A DNA stretch of 64,000 bases from contig NZ_VLKC01000002.1 of assembly GCF_007830295.1 (NCBI RefSeq), forward strand, positions 1,934,558-1,998,557, written 5' to 3'. The translations under genes were made by a program, and so were the position numbers. The notes below the pieces were generated by a model. The model saw only the letters and a program-made list of their open reading frames with translations, was not told where the DNA came from and made no database searches. Of this stretch, positions 34,827 through 44,334 are shown piece after piece. The first letter of the stretch is position 1. Each line of letters begins with the position of its first letter. This DNA comes from Sporomusa sp. KB1 (lineage in GTDB: Bacteria > Bacillota > Negativicutes > Sporomusales > Sporomusaceae).

Positions 34827-34898
34827 TGTGCACATAAACCGACTGCGGCTTCTTTTTTTCATTCTCCCTACTAGGAGTTTCCTTCCTAAATTACCCAA

Positions 34899-34950
34899 AA
34901 AGGCGTGTCGCTCTGCGTTTTTCAAAAAACGTTTTGCGACACGCCCTTTT
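34899..34950 (-). terminator. Terminator of clpB
   Basis: An 11-bp stem (GGCGTGTCGC paired with GCGACACGCC) encloses an inner AAAACG/CGTTTT pairing and is followed on the minus strand by TTTTTGG. It ends 17 bp after the clpB stop. Confidence 0.85.
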
Positions 34951-34967
34951 CTCCATTATCAGGAAGA

Positions 34968-37553
34968 TTAGCGGGGTTTTACTGATAATACTATTTTATC
35001 AGTGGCAGCACTTAGGTGTACAGTGCTGCCTTCGGGTACTTCACCACGAATAATCATTTTGCTCAGTTCGGTTTCTACCATGCGGCTGATAAGCCGTTTT
35101 AGGGGGCGGGCGCCAAATTGAGGATCATAGCCGGTTTGAGCGAGCAGGGCAAGCGCCTTGTCATCCCAATTTAGGGTGATGGTTAGCTGTTTTTGCAGCC
35201 GTTTATTCAAATTCTCCAGCATAATGGCCGCAATATCAGCTACTTGTTTGGTAGTGAGCGCCTTAAATACGACAATATCGTCAATCCTGTTTAAAAATTC
35301 GGGCCGGAAGTGTTGTTTTAAAAGTTCCAACACCCGATTCTCCGCAGTTGCAAAATCACTGTTCAAAATTTCGTGTGATCCCAGGTTGGAGGTCATAATG
35401 ATGATGGCGTTTTTGAAGTCAACCGTACGTCCTTTGCTGTCAGTCAATCGGCCATCATCCAGAATCTGCAGCAATACATTAAACACGTCACTGTGGGCTT
35501 TTTCCACTTCGTCCAGCAAAATAACGCTATACGGGCGGCGGCGTACGGCTTCGGTTAATTGTCCCCCTTCATCATAACCAACATAACCGGGAGGTGCGCC
35601 AATGAGGCGGGCTACGGTATGCTTTTCCATATATTCGCTCATATCCAGGCGAATCATGCTGCGTTCGTCGTCAAAAAGTACCTCAGCCAGAGTTTTGGCC
35701 AACTCGGTTTTACCGACACCAGTCGGTCCCAAAAAGATGAAGGAACCGATCGGCCTGCTGGGATCTTTGATGCCAGCCCGGGCCCGGATAATGGCTTCAC
35801 TAATGGCCGTTACGGCTGTCTCTTGGCCTACTACCCGCTGATGCAGGTGGGTTTCCAGGTTGACAAGTTTTTCCCGTTCGCCTGTCAGGAGCCTGGTTAC
35901 CGGTACGCCTGTCCAACGGCTGACTACTTTGGCAATATCGTCTTCATCCACTTCTTCTTTGAGCATGGTTTTGTGCGAGCGGTTCTGGGTAAGCTGTTCT
36001 TCTTGGGCTGTAAGCTTTTTCTCCAATTCTGGCAGACGGCCATATTTAAGCTCAGCCAGTTTGTTTAAGTCATAGGCCCGTTCAGCTGCTTCCATTTGGG
36101 TACGAACGGTTTCAATTTCTTCTTTGACTTTTCGCTGCTCAATAATAGCCTGTTTTTCCAGTTGCCATTGGGCTTTTAACACGTCTGCCTGCTCTTTAAG
36201 GCCAACCAATTCGTGATGAATGCGTTCCAGCTTGTCTTTGGAAGACGAATCAGTCTCCTTTTTGAGTGCTTGTTCTTCAATCTCAAGCTGCATGACCCGG
36301 CGGAGGAGTTCATCCAACTCACTGGGCATGGAATCAATTTCAGTACGCAATTTGGCTGCTGCTTCATCCATCAGATCAATGGCCTTGTCTGGTAAAAATC
36401 GATCAGCAATGTAGCGATCAGACAGCACGGCGGCGGCCACTAAAGCGGCATCTTTGATCTTAACGCCGTGGTGTACTTCATAACGTTCGCGTAAGCCCCG
36501 GAGAATAGAAATAGTGTCTTCGGTGTTGGGTTGGTCTACCAGGACAGGTTGGAAGCGCCGTTCTAAAGCGGTATCTTTTTCAATATGTTTGCGGTATTCG
36601 TTTAATGTGGTGGCGCCGATGCATTTGAGTTCGCCTCTGGCCAGCATGGGTTTTAAGATATTGCCGGCATCCATAGCGCCTTCAGCAGCACCTGCCCCCA
36701 CGACAGTATGCAGTTCGTCGATGAATAAAACAATCTTGCCTTCGGCTTTGGTGATTTCGGCTAATACTGTTTTGAGGCGCTCCTCAAATTCACCGCGGAA
36801 TTTGGCGCCGGCAACCAGGGCTCCAAGGTCCAGGGAATATACGATCTTATTTTTCAAGGTTTCAGGGACATCACCGGCAACAATACGCCTGGCCAGTCCC
36901 TCGACAATGGCTGTTTTACCAACGCCGGGTTCACCGATAAGTACAGGGTTGTTTTTGGTGCGGCGGGATAGAATCTCGATAGTCCGGCGAATTTCTTCAT
37001 CCCGGCCAATTACCGGGTCAAGTTTGCCTTGTTTAGCCAGTTCAGTCAAATCGCGACCATACTTGTTTAGTGCTGTAAGATTTTCGTCAGGATTGTCGTT
37101 GGTAATGGGCTGACCGCGCCTAAATTGGTTTACTACTTCCTGAATCCGGCTGCGCGTCAAGCCAAAATCACGGCATGTGGCCACTAAGTCACTGTCACCA
37201 TCCTCGGCAATGGCCATCAGAAAATGTTCGACACTAATATACTCATCTTTCATACTTTCTGCATGCTTCGCGGCTAAGGCCAATACCCGCAACATGGCTG
37301 TATTCATGCGTAAGCCACTTTCCTGGCCACGCACCGAAGGCAGGTTTTTCAAAAGTTGTTCCAGTTTTGTGGTTAGTAACCGTACATCAATAGTTAGCTG
37401 GCTTAACAGATAGGCCATGATGCCATCAGCATCTTTAATAAGGGCGAGAGCGAGGTGTTTGGCCGTCAGCTCCTGATGGTAGTGCAGGGCCGCCAGCTGT
37501 TGCGCTTCCTGCAAGGCGGCAGCCGCTTTTTGGGTATATTTTTCGCTGTTCAT
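34968..37553 (-). CDS. clpB: ATP-dependent disaggregase ClpB
   Basis: Hexameric AAA+ chaperone that extracts proteins from aggregates together with DnaK. The 861-residue protein has an N-terminal Clp repeat domain (about 1-145), AAA-1 with GEPGVGKT and [13 protein letters not shown], a coiled-coil middle domain (about 400-530) that distinguishes ClpB from ClpC, AAA-2 with GPTGVGKTE and LLDEVEKAH, and the C-terminal domain. Length matches the family. AGGAGGT precedes the start. A CtsR-like operator lies about 200 bp upstream. Confidence 0.96.
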   Translation of the reverse strand: MNSEKYTQKAAAALQEAQQLAALHYHQELTAKHLALALIKDADGIMAYLLSQLTIDVRLLTTKLEQLLKNLPSVRGQESGLRMNTAMLRVLALAAKHAESMKDEYISVEHFLMAIAEDGDSDLVATCRDFGLTRSRIQEVVNQFRRGQPITNDNPDENLTALNKYGRDLTELAKQGKLDPVIGRDEEIRRTIEILSRRTKNNPVLIGEPGVGKTAIVEGLARRIVAGDVPETLKNKIVYSLDLGALVAGAKFRGEFEERLKTVLAEITKAEGKIVLFIDELHTVVGAGAAEGAMDAGNILKPMLARGELKCIGATTLNEYRKHIEKDTALERRFQPVLVDQPNTEDTISILRGLRERYEVHHGVKIKDAALVAAAVLSDRYIADRFLPDKAIDLMDEAAAKLRTEIDSMPSELDELLRRVMQLEIEEQALKKETDSSSKDKLERIHHELVGLKEQADVLKAQWQLEKQAIIEQRKVKEEIETVRTQMEAAERAYDLNKLAELKYGRLPELEKKLTAQEEQLTQNRSHKTMLKEEVDEDDIAKVVSRWTGVPVTRLLTGEREKLVNLETHLHQRVVGQETAVTAISEAIIRARAGIKDPSRPIGSFIFLGPTGVGKTELAKTLAEVLFDDERSMIRLDMSEYMEKHTVARLIGAPPGYVGYDEGGQLTEAVRRRPYSVILLDEVEKAHSDVFNVLLQILDDGRLTDSKGRTVDFKNAIIIMTSNLGSHEILNSDFATAENRVLELLKQHFRPEFLNRIDDIVVFKALTTKQVADIAAIMLENLNKRLQKQLTITLNWDDKALALLAQTGYDPQFGARPLKRLISRMVETELSKMIIRGEVPEGSTVHLSAATDKIVLSVKPR

Positions 37554-37748
37554 GACTATACCTCCTAAAAAAATTATGTCATACTTTCAGCAGAGATATT
37601 CACAGGTAATGCTTACAATTAAATACTACCAGAAAAGTGGTATTAATTGGAGTTGGATAATGAGGCATAGCAGGCGATTTTGGGCATAGTAGACTGATTT
37701 AAAGCCAAAAATATTGCCGGACGCAGGCTCTCTAACTTTTTCTGACTT

Positions 37749-37765
37749 TTTGACCTTTATTGACT
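37749..37765. promoter_or_regulatory. CtsR-like heptad operator in the clpB upstream region
   Basis: Read on the minus strand this is AGTCAAT-AAA-GGTCAAA, a direct heptad repeat with 3-bp spacing that differs from the CtsR consensus (RGTCAAA repeated) at one base. It suggests heat-shock control of clpB. It is also 150 bp upstream of the divergent GGDEF-EAL gene. The rest of 37554-37912 contains no gene or clear promoter pair I can define. Confidence 0.5.
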
Positions 37766-37912
37766 TTGCCTATACATATTTCACAAATAATTTTGTTATA
37801 GATCAGAAGAATATCGCAAAAAAAAATAATGTTTTTAGTGTATAATAATATTCACAAAGCTAATTATGACACGTTTCTCCTTCGGTGATTTTGCAAGAAG
37901 CAGGTGTAAACA

Positions 37913-39832
37913 GTGGATACAATCTTTGCCAATATTGCTGTTAACGAGTTAGTATCAAACAGCTATATTTATGTTGCAATTGTTGTGCTTGGCGGCATTG
38001 TTACTTATTTACTGGCAAATGTTCATAAGTATAAGCAGACTATAAAGTTATTACAGCAGCAGAATGAAGAATTTATGACAGTACATGAAGAGTTATCCGC
38101 CCAGGAGGAAGAGCTCAGGCAGAATTTCAATGAGTTGTATCTAAGAGAGGAAACTATTAGACAAAATGATGAAATATATCAGCTTGTTACCGAAGGCTCA
38201 AATGATGGGTTGTGGATATGGGACATTGTTACTGATGCCAAGACGGTGTCTGAGCGCGGCTGGAATATGCTGAAATTACCTGAGCATGCAGTAACTACGA
38301 AAGCGAAATGGAAGCAGACGATTGTCCATCCTGACGATTTACCGCTCATGGTGGCTGAATTGGAGCGTCATTTTAGTGGTCAGACCCCTTTTTATCAAGC
38401 TGAGTATCGGGCTAAATCAGCACAGGGCGGCTACCGTTGGATTCTATCACGGGGAAAGGCTTTGTTTGACAGTAATGGGCAACCGATGCGGATGGCCGGC
38501 TCGTATACAGATATTACCGATCGCAAATATAAAGAAGAAAGAATTAAACATATGGCTTATTATGACGCTCTTACCGGTCTTGCTAACAGGGAACGCCTGG
38601 TAGAGGTTGTTAAGCAAGCATTACATTCGGCTGCCTCAAGCGATAGGAGAGCGGCTTTAGTTTTTATTGATATTGATAATTTTAAACAGATTAATGACAC
38701 CTATGGTCACTCATGGGGTGATAAGCTGCTTATTAGTCTTAGCAAGCGACTGGAAGCGCTGGTGGTTGAAACCGGTATGGCCGCCCGCCTGGGAGGTGAC
38801 GAATTTATTATATTTTTACCAGTTATGGTCCAAAGTGAAGAAGTAACTGCTTATGCGGACAAGATGATGCACGTACTTGAGCAGCCAATTACCGTGAACA
38901 GACATGTTTTCCACATTACGGCCAGTGCTGGTATTGCTATTTATCCTGAGCATGGCGATAATGTGGAAGATCTTTTACGCACGGCAGATATGGCTATGTA
39001 TTCAGCCAAAACGTCAGGGAAACACACCTATCGGTTTTTTGATAAATCAATGCAGGATGCAGTTGTAGAAAAAACACTAATGGAAGCCCGGCTGCGTCAG
39101 ACCGTTTACAATAATGAACTTAAACTGCACTATCAACCACAGTACAACATGAATTCTGGTCAGATAGGCGGGTTTGAGGCTTTGCTAAGATGGAAAAGCT
39201 CCGACTATGGCATGGTGTCACCGTTAAAGTTTATCGCGCTGGCAGAAGAAACAGGGCTTATCATCGGTATAGGTAATTGGGTGCTAAGAGAAGCCTGTAG
39301 TTTTAGCCAGGAACTATATGCACGCGGTCAGGGACGGTTATGTACAGCGGTAAATATATCGGTGGTGCAGCTTATGCAAGCAGATTTTGTTCAAGTGGTT
39401 GCTGCGGTGCTGTCTGAAATCGGGCTGCCACCGGAACTGCTTGAGTTAGAGATTACTGAGAGTGTGTTAATGGAGCGGTTTGAGGACAATGTTCGCAAGT
39501 TAGGAGAGCTCCGGAGCATGGGAGTGCGGATTGCGCTTGATGATTTTGGCAGTGGTTATTCATCGCTGACCTATCTGAAAAAACTACCAATTACGGCTCT
39601 AAAAATAGATAAAGCCTTTATTGACGATATCGCAGTGGGGGGTAATAATATTGCTATTACTGGCAGTATTATTGAATTAGCGCATGAGATGGGTTTGGTT
39701 GTGGTTGCAGAAGGCGTTGAAACTGAGGAGCAATTTGCTTATCTTAAGCAAAAAGGCTGCGATACTATTCAGGGATACCTTATTAGCCAACCGTTGCCAC
39801 CGGAAGAATTCATAGCAAAACTTCAGGGGTGA
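37913..39832 (+). CDS. PAS-GGDEF-EAL membrane protein
   Basis: A 639-residue c-di-GMP enzyme. One membrane helix (about 17-35), a coiled coil (about 40-80), a PAS domain (about 85-205), a GGDEF domain (about 215-370, motif GGDEF intact in RLGGDEF) and an EAL domain (about 385-639) follow in order. The EAL domain keeps FEALLRW, ELEITESVLM, DDFGSGYSSL, KIDKAFI and AEGVET, so phosphodiesterase activity is expected. The PAS domain presumably senses a small ligand or redox state. The GTG start follows a weak GCAGGTG. It overlaps the ribosome binding region of thiD. Confidence 0.92.
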   Translation: MDTIFANIAVNELVSNSYIYVAIVVLGGIVTYLLANVHKYKQTIKLLQQQNEEFMTVHEELSAQEEELRQNFNELYLREETIRQNDEIYQLVTEGSNDGLWIWDIVTDAKTVSERGWNMLKLPEHAVTTKAKWKQTIVHPDDLPLMVAELERHFSGQTPFYQAEYRAKSAQGGYRWILSRGKALFDSNGQPMRMAGSYTDITDRKYKEERIKHMAYYDALTGLANRERLVEVVKQALHSAASSDRRAALVFIDIDNFKQINDTYGHSWGDKLLISLSKRLEALVVETGMAARLGGDEFIIFLPVMVQSEEVTAYADKMMHVLEQPITVNRHVFHITASAGIAIYPEHGDNVEDLLRTADMAMYSAKTSGKHTYRFFDKSMQDAVVEKTLMEARLRQTVYNNELKLHYQPQYNMNSGQIGGFEALLRWKSSDYGMVSPLKFIALAEETGLIIGIGNWVLREACSFSQELYARGQGRLCTAVNISVVQLMQADFVQVVAAVLSEIGLPPELLELEITESVLMERFEDNVRKLGELRSMGVRIALDDFGSGYSSLTYLKKLPITALKIDKAFIDDIAVGGNNIAITGSIIELAHEMGLVVVAEGVETEEQFAYLKQKGCDTIQGYLISQPLPPEEFIAKLQG

Positions 39833-39837
39833 GAATA

Positions 39838-40641
39838 ATGAAAAGTGTGTTAACAATTGCTGGCTCTGATTCAAGTGGTGGTGCCGGCATCCAGGCAGAT
39901 CTAAAAACATTTGCGGCACATGGCGTGTTTGGGATGAGTGTTATCACCGCCGTTACAGCGCAAAATACGCAAGGAGTATTTGCTGTCCAGGATATTACGC
40001 CTGAGATAATTGCAAAGCAGATGGATGCTATTTTTTGCGATATTACGGTTGCCGCTGTTAAAATTGGCATGGTATCGCAAATTGAAACAATTAAAACCAT
40101 TGCTGCCAAATTAAAGGAATATGGTGCGATAAATATCGTGCTCGACCCGGTTATGGTATCAAAAAATGGTTATCATCTTTTAAATCCCGTTGCGGAGGCC
40201 ACACTGGTGTTAGAGTTGTTGCCGCAGGCAACTATTGTGACACCGAATATTCCTGAGGCTGAGGTTATTACCGGACAAACCATTGCTACGTTAACAGATA
40301 TGGAGGCAGCAGCCCGCACTATTTTGGCGCTGGGTCCGAAAAATGTGTTAATAAAGGGCGGTCATTTGGAGGGTGATTCAACAGATATTCTCTTTGACGG
40401 CCAGGAGTTTATTCACTTTAAATCCCGCCGGATTGAGACTAAAAATACGCATGGCACAGGCTGTACCTTGTCTTCGGCTATTGCGGCCAATCTGAGCCGG
40501 GGATTACCGGTAACAGACGCGGTAGCAAGGGCTAAGGAGTACATAACCATTGCCATTGAACACTCGTTGACTATTGGCAAAGGGGTAGGGCCAACCCACC
40601 ATTTTTATACTTTATATAAAAAAGCTGGACTGCTTGATTAA
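39838..40641 (+). CDS. thiD: Hydroxymethylpyrimidine/phosphomethylpyrimidine kinase
   Basis: Ribokinase-fold kinase phosphorylating HMP and HMP-phosphate in thiamine synthesis and salvage, 268 residues. It shows the substrate-binding IAGSDSSGGAGIQADLKT, DPVMVSKNG and the anion-hole NTHGTGCTLSSAIAA. I chose the ATG at 39838, which has AGGGGTGAG upstream; a GTG at 39829 overlaps the previous stop. No other thiamine genes are nearby, and the link to the GGDEF-EAL gene may be only positional. Pyridoxal kinase activity is known for some relatives. Confidence 0.93.
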   Translation: MKSVLTIAGSDSSGGAGIQADLKTFAAHGVFGMSVITAVTAQNTQGVFAVQDITPEIIAKQMDAIFCDITVAAVKIGMVSQIETIKTIAAKLKEYGAINIVLDPVMVSKNGYHLLNPVAEATLVLELLPQATIVTPNIPEAEVITGQTIATLTDMEAAARTILALGPKNVLIKGGHLEGDSTDILFDGQEFIHFKSRRIETKNTHGTGCTLSSAIAANLSRGLPVTDAVARAKEYITIAIEHSLTIGKGVGPTHHFYTLYKKAGLLD

Positions 40642-40661
40642 TAGTCAGCCTGCAGGATGTA

Positions 40662-41246
40662 TTATATATGCCTGCGGCTTAACGGGCTAGTATATTTATA
40701 AAACGCGTTGGCAACGGGAGTAACTTCTGTTTCCAACTCATTTGTTGACTCAAGATCACTTTGAATTACTGAGTCGAGTTTTTTCTTTACTGGTGTTGGG
40801 GGAGTGGGCGGCGGTTTTGGTGGTGTTATTCCTTCTGGCGGCGGACCAAAGCAGGAATTGTCATGGCAATGGTGGTCCAGCACCTGGCGTAGTAATTCAA
40901 GGATAACAATTTGTTCTGCCGTACGGCATGAGTCATCCTCCAGTGTGCCGCAGTTGGCTAGGAGACGGATGATATCAACAGGCGCACAGGTTACGGCCAA
41001 AAACTGGCTGCTAAAAGCTATCTTACAACATAACAGCTCAAGCAAAATATCAATCAGTGTGCCAGCCCGGTCAAAGCGGATAACAGCCCGTTCAAATATC
41101 TCAAAAGGTACGCCAGGCGTGCGGTGTATTTCTTCAGCTGAGCCAACCAGCAGCCGGTAGGAGCTAACTAATGAAGAGAAATTAGGAATAACGCCAGTAA
41201 TATCACCTAATATCGTATTAATAATAGTTTGCGTACTGTCGGCCAT
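40662..41246 (-). CDS. Unrecognised protein with proline-rich linker
   Basis: A 194-residue protein not recognised. It has a helical N-terminal part (about 1-130) with five cysteines, including adjacent LLCCK and CHDNSC, then a Pro-rich linker of about 25 residues (PPKPPPTPPTP) and a polar acidic tail. No signal peptide or membrane helix is evident. A clear TGGAGG ribosome binding site and clean isolation between convergent thiD and a divergent gene support that it is real. A spore-coat or surface role would fit the composition but is speculative. Confidence 0.6.
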   Translation of the reverse strand: MADSTQTIINTILGDITGVIPNFSSLVSSYRLLVGSAEEIHRTPGVPFEIFERAVIRFDRAGTLIDILLELLCCKIAFSSQFLAVTCAPVDIIRLLANCGTLEDDSCRTAEQIVILELLRQVLDHHCHDNSCFGPPPEGITPPKPPPTPPTPVKKKLDSVIQSDLESTNELETEVTPVANAFYKYTSPLSRRHI

Positions 41247-41461
41247 ATAGAAACCTCCACTTATAGATACTTATACTATATGCCGTATGTTTGCTGGTGG
41301 CTAAATATAACCGCAAAAAACCGTAACACGTCTATATGATTAAAAAGGCAGTAAGACCAATTTAGTTTTACTAGATTATTCTTTTTTTTTCTCTATCAAC
41401 TATACTAAAAGTACTTTGGGGTATAATGACAATAGTATAGGTTGAAAGTCGGGAGGCACAC

Positions 41462-42670
41462 ATGCAGCACAGTCCGTCAATTGTTGCAATGCTAATTGTT
41501 TTTTTGATTCTATTGGGAATAATGTGGCTGGGTGGGCGGATTTTAGCCAAATGGCATCCGGTCTATGCCGGAAAAAGAGCTCGCGCTGGTTACTGGTTGG
41601 TTACGGCTTTGGCAGTGGTAATTCTTATTTTTAGCCGCTGGCTGCGGCCGCTGAGTGGGTTCCCCGGGGAGTGGTTCAGGTATTTTATTTATGCTGCTTA
41701 TGTATGGATGGTTGGATTGGTATTCATGCTGGTAGTGTTATTGGCAGGTCATGGTGTAAGACTTTTGGCGAGGAAGCTTAGTCAACAATCTAAACCTCTG
41801 CAAGCCGGAAGGATGGTGCCAGGGGGGGTAACGCGCCGCGAATTTTTACAGCGGGCGATAACGGTAGTTCCGGCAGTGCCGTTTGCGATGAGTGCTTATG
41901 GCGTAATTGACGGGGATACCAAGATTGTTGCTAATCGGTATACACTGTCTTATGCCCAGTTGCCATTTGCTTTGGATGGTTTTACCATTGCACAAATAAG
42001 TGATACTCATATTGGGCCTTTTTTCGGGATGGATAAGCTGGAACGGGTGCTGGACATGGTTAGACAGGATGAGCCGCACCTGCTTGCTATTACAGGTGAT
42101 TTGGTGGATGATTTAGACTTATTGGCACCAACGATCGAGCGGTTGACGGCCTTTCAGGCTGAGCTGCCCTGCGGTATTTTTTATTGTTGGGGTAATCATG
42201 AGTACTTTCGGGATATTAGCCGCATTCGCAAGGCACTTTATAGCAGTCCAATCGCAGTACTGGAAAATAGCCATCAGGCAGTAAAAGATGGCCTGTATTT
42301 AGCCGGAGTCGATTATCCATGGGGAAAAAATAAGGCCGAACAGGAAACCAAGCGACAGGATTATTTTGCGCAATCAGTCAGCAAAATACCTGCCGACGCT
42401 TTTACTGTTTTTTTGACCCATCACCCCGACTTTTTGGACAATGCGTTTATGGCGGGAGTGCCCTTGTCATTAGCCGGGCATACGCATGGTGGTCAGGTGG
42501 CGGTTTTTGGTGCATCGGTGCTGCCGGTACAATATAAGTATATGAAGGGTATGTTCCGGCAAAACGGTTCTTATGGGTATGTCAGCGCAGGAGCAGGGCA
42601 CTGGCTGCCGCTGCGTATTGGCTGCCCGGCAGAAATTAGCTTTTTTAAGCTAAAGCGGGGGATATCATGA
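41462..42670 (+). CDS. Membrane-anchored metallophosphoesterase (YkuE/YaeI-like)
   Basis: A 402-residue protein. The N-terminal ~100 residues hold three hydrophobic helices. A twin-arginine-like RREFLQ followed by a hydrophobic stretch (about 123-142) comes next, then a calcineurin-like phosphoesterase domain with DTHIG, GDLVDD, GNHEYF, THHPD and AGHTHGGQ, all metal ligands present. Soluble relatives start at the Tat-type signal, so this looks like an added membrane domain. The substrate may be UDP-sugar-lipid or another phosphoester (inference). GGGAGG precedes the ATG, and the stop overlaps the mug start (ATGA). Confidence 0.88.
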   Translation: MQHSPSIVAMLIVFLILLGIMWLGGRILAKWHPVYAGKRARAGYWLVTALAVVILIFSRWLRPLSGFPGEWFRYFIYAAYVWMVGLVFMLVVLLAGHGVRLLARKLSQQSKPLQAGRMVPGGVTRREFLQRAITVVPAVPFAMSAYGVIDGDTKIVANRYTLSYAQLPFALDGFTIAQISDTHIGPFFGMDKLERVLDMVRQDEPHLLAITGDLVDDLDLLAPTIERLTAFQAELPCGIFYCWGNHEYFRDISRIRKALYSSPIAVLENSHQAVKDGLYLAGVDYPWGKNKAEQETKRQDYFAQSVSKIPADAFTVFLTHHPDFLDNAFMAGVPLSLAGHTHGGQVAVFGASVLPVQYKYMKGMFRQNGSYGYVSAGAGHWLPLRIGCPAEISFFKLKRGIS

Positions 42671-43170
42671 AGCAGGTACCTGACATTATTGCTGCTAATC
42701 TAAAAATTCTGTTTATCGGTTTTAATCCAGGAACCAGATCAGCGGAAACAGGGCATCATTTTGCCGGTTATTCGAATAAGTTTTGGAAGTTGCTAGCGGC
42801 AGCCGCTCTTACGCCCTATCAGTTTAAACCAGAGGAAGATGGCAAGTTACTGGCTTTTGGTCTGGGTATTACCAACATTGTGGCTCGTCCCAGTCGGACA
42901 GCTGCCGAGATAACAAAAGCGGAGTATCAGGCCGGGCGAATAATTTTACAGGAAAAGCTGCTGCTATATAAACCGCAGGTTGCCTGCTTTGCCGGTGTGG
43001 GGGTGTATCGGGAGTTTACGCGGCAGGCGCGTGTCATCTGTGGCTGGCAGGCTGCCAGTGTGGTAACAGGGGTGGCTGATTTTGTCGTGCCGTCGCCTAG
43101 TGGTTTGACGCGGATCGTGTTTCCTGAGCAATTGGCATATTATCAGGAGCTGAAAGGATATGTAACCTGA
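42667..43170 (+). CDS. mug: G/U(T) mismatch-specific DNA glycosylase
   Basis: Uracil-DNA glycosylase superfamily member of 167 residues, removing uracil or ethenocytosine opposite guanine. It carries the active-site motif GFNPG (GINPG in the best known Mug) and the strand-intercalation motif VPSPSG, with NIVARPS in between. It is translationally coupled to the phosphoesterase gene by an ATGA overlap. The terminator at 43231 closes the unit. Confidence 0.9.
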   Translation: MKQVPDIIAANLKILFIGFNPGTRSAETGHHFAGYSNKFWKLLAAAALTPYQFKPEEDGKLLAFGLGITNIVARPSRTAAEITKAEYQAGRIILQEKLLLYKPQVACFAGVGVYREFTRQARVICGWQAASVVTGVADFVVPSPSGLTRIVFPEQLAYYQELKGYVT

Positions 43171-43230
43171 TGCCTATGGCAGCAGGGGAAATGCTAGGGC
43201 TTTACTGCAAAGGTTAGAAAAGCGGATAAG

Positions 43231-43267
43231 ACAGGTGCTTGCGTAAGCAAGCACCTGTTTTTCTTTT
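43231..43267 (+). terminator. Terminator after mug
   Basis: A 12-bp perfect stem (43231-43242 with 43247-43258) with GTAA loop is followed by a T-rich run. Confidence 0.9.
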
Positions 43268-43351
43268 TAATTTGCTTGCTAGCTTAGGTTGCGGCCAATA
43301 CAAAACGGTGTATAATTATAGAAGATTATTCTTTAAAAAGAGGTGCGTAGT

Positions 43352-44128
43352 ATGTTAAAAAGATGGATGGCTTTGGCTAGTCTGATTGTATTGGTCTTGA
43401 CTTTAGGTCTTGCCGGATGCGGTGGAAACCAGTCCGCACAGCCAGCTGCCAAAGTACTCAAGGTGGGTGCTGAAGCTACCTTTCCACCATTTGAGTTCCA
43501 AGACGAAACAAGCAAGGAATACGTTGGTTTTGATGTGGATATTATGAAGGCTATTGGCAAACAGATGGGGCTGGAAGTACAAATTGTCAATACAGGCTTT
43601 GATGGCTTGATTCCGGCGCTGGAAGGCAGTCAGATTGACGCCATTGCATCAGCTATGACTATTACTGATGAACGCGCTAAAAGGGTCAACTTTTCCAAGC
43701 CATATTATAAATCTGGTTTATCAATTGTAGTGAAATCAGACAATGTAACAATTAATAACTTCAAAGAACTAGAGGGCAAGCGGATTGCCGTACAAATAGG
43801 CACTACCGGCGCGGAAGCCGTTAAGAAGATCAAAGATGCCAAAGTCCGCGAGTATAATAGTGCGTCCGAAGCCTATCTTGAGCTCAAGGCTGGCGGGGCG
43901 GATGCAGTTGTCAACGACTTGCCGGTAAACGAATACTACCTGACCAAAGGCGGAAGCAAAGATGCCAAGTTGGTTGGTGAGATTCTTAATGCTGAGGAGT
44001 ATGGCATTGCAGTCGCTAAGAAAAACACTGAACTAGCAGGTAAAATCAATAAGGCGCTGGATGAAATCAAACAAAATGGCGAATATGCCAAAATATATGA
44101 ACAGTGGTTTGGAAAAAAGCCGCAATAA
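43352..44128 (+). CDS. Solitary amino acid-binding lipoprotein (ABC transporter, family 3)
   Basis: Periplasmic polar amino acid binding protein of 258 residues. Its signal peptide has lipobox LAGC, lipidated Cys23. The mature domain shows the family 3 features EATFPPFEF, GFDVDIMKAI, DGLIPALEG and DAIASAMTIT. The ATG at 43352 follows AGAGGTG; a GTG at 43343 is in frame but overlaps the ribosome binding site. No permease or ATPase genes are adjacent, so it must use components encoded elsewhere or act as a sensor partner. Glutamine, cystine or arginine are possible ligands. Confidence 0.9.
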   Translation: MLKRWMALASLIVLVLTLGLAGCGGNQSAQPAAKVLKVGAEATFPPFEFQDETSKEYVGFDVDIMKAIGKQMGLEVQIVNTGFDGLIPALEGSQIDAIASAMTITDERAKRVNFSKPYYKSGLSIVVKSDNVTINNFKELEGKRIAVQIGTTGAEAVKKIKDAKVREYNSASEAYLELKAGGADAVVNDLPVNEYYLTKGGSKDAKLVGEILNAEEYGIAVAKKNTELAGKINKALDEIKQNGEYAKIYEQWFGKKPQ

Positions 44129-44141
44129 GCGATCAGGTGCC

Positions 44142-44179
44142 AAAAGAAAAGGCTCATCTTTGGATGGGTCTTTTCTTTT
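44142..44179 (+). terminator. Terminator after the binding lipoprotein gene
   Basis: A stem of about 17 bp (AAAAGAAAAGGCTCATC with GATGGGTCTTTTCTTTT, with G-T pairs) ends in a T-rich arm. Confidence 0.85.
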
Positions 44180-44301
44180 GAGTGAACCGAGAGGGATTAC
44201 AGATAGTTACAAAGCTGCCTATTGCCGCGCGGAATATGTATTGCAGTTTACGCTATTCTTTTATATGATTAAATACAGATAACCATACTTGTTCCCCTAT
44301 A

Positions 44302-44314
44302 AGTGCTAAGCACT
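44302..44314. promoter_or_regulatory. Short palindrome upstream of the alcohol dehydrogenase gene
   Basis: AGTGCT-A-AGCACT, a 6-1-6 palindrome just before the AAGGAG ribosome binding site of the dehydrogenase. It may be a repressor operator; no regulator is assigned. Confidence 0.35.
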
Positions 44315-44334
44315 AAAAAAGGAGCTGTTGATAA

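Larger units (their letters stand above)
33081..34840 (+). mobile_element. IS1182-type insertion sequence (boundaries approximate)
   Basis: A single transposase gene is framed by terminator hairpins at 33112-33157 and 34801-34826. A typical left end, GGGGCTGTTGCACTAAAG, begins at 33081. The right end is less certain: a weakly matching TGTGCAC...ACC sequence ends near 34840, and a perfect inverted copy of the left end is not found. No target duplication could be defined. Codon third positions are more G+C-rich than in neighbouring genes. Confidence 0.7.

Noticed and set aside
35559..37113. Several plus-strand open frames inside clpB
   Set aside because: They are antisense shadows of the well-conserved clpB frame.
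37801..37912. c-di-GMP riboswitch upstream of the GGDEF-EAL gene
   Set aside because: No GGCAAACC or ACGCAAAGCC core is present in the leader.
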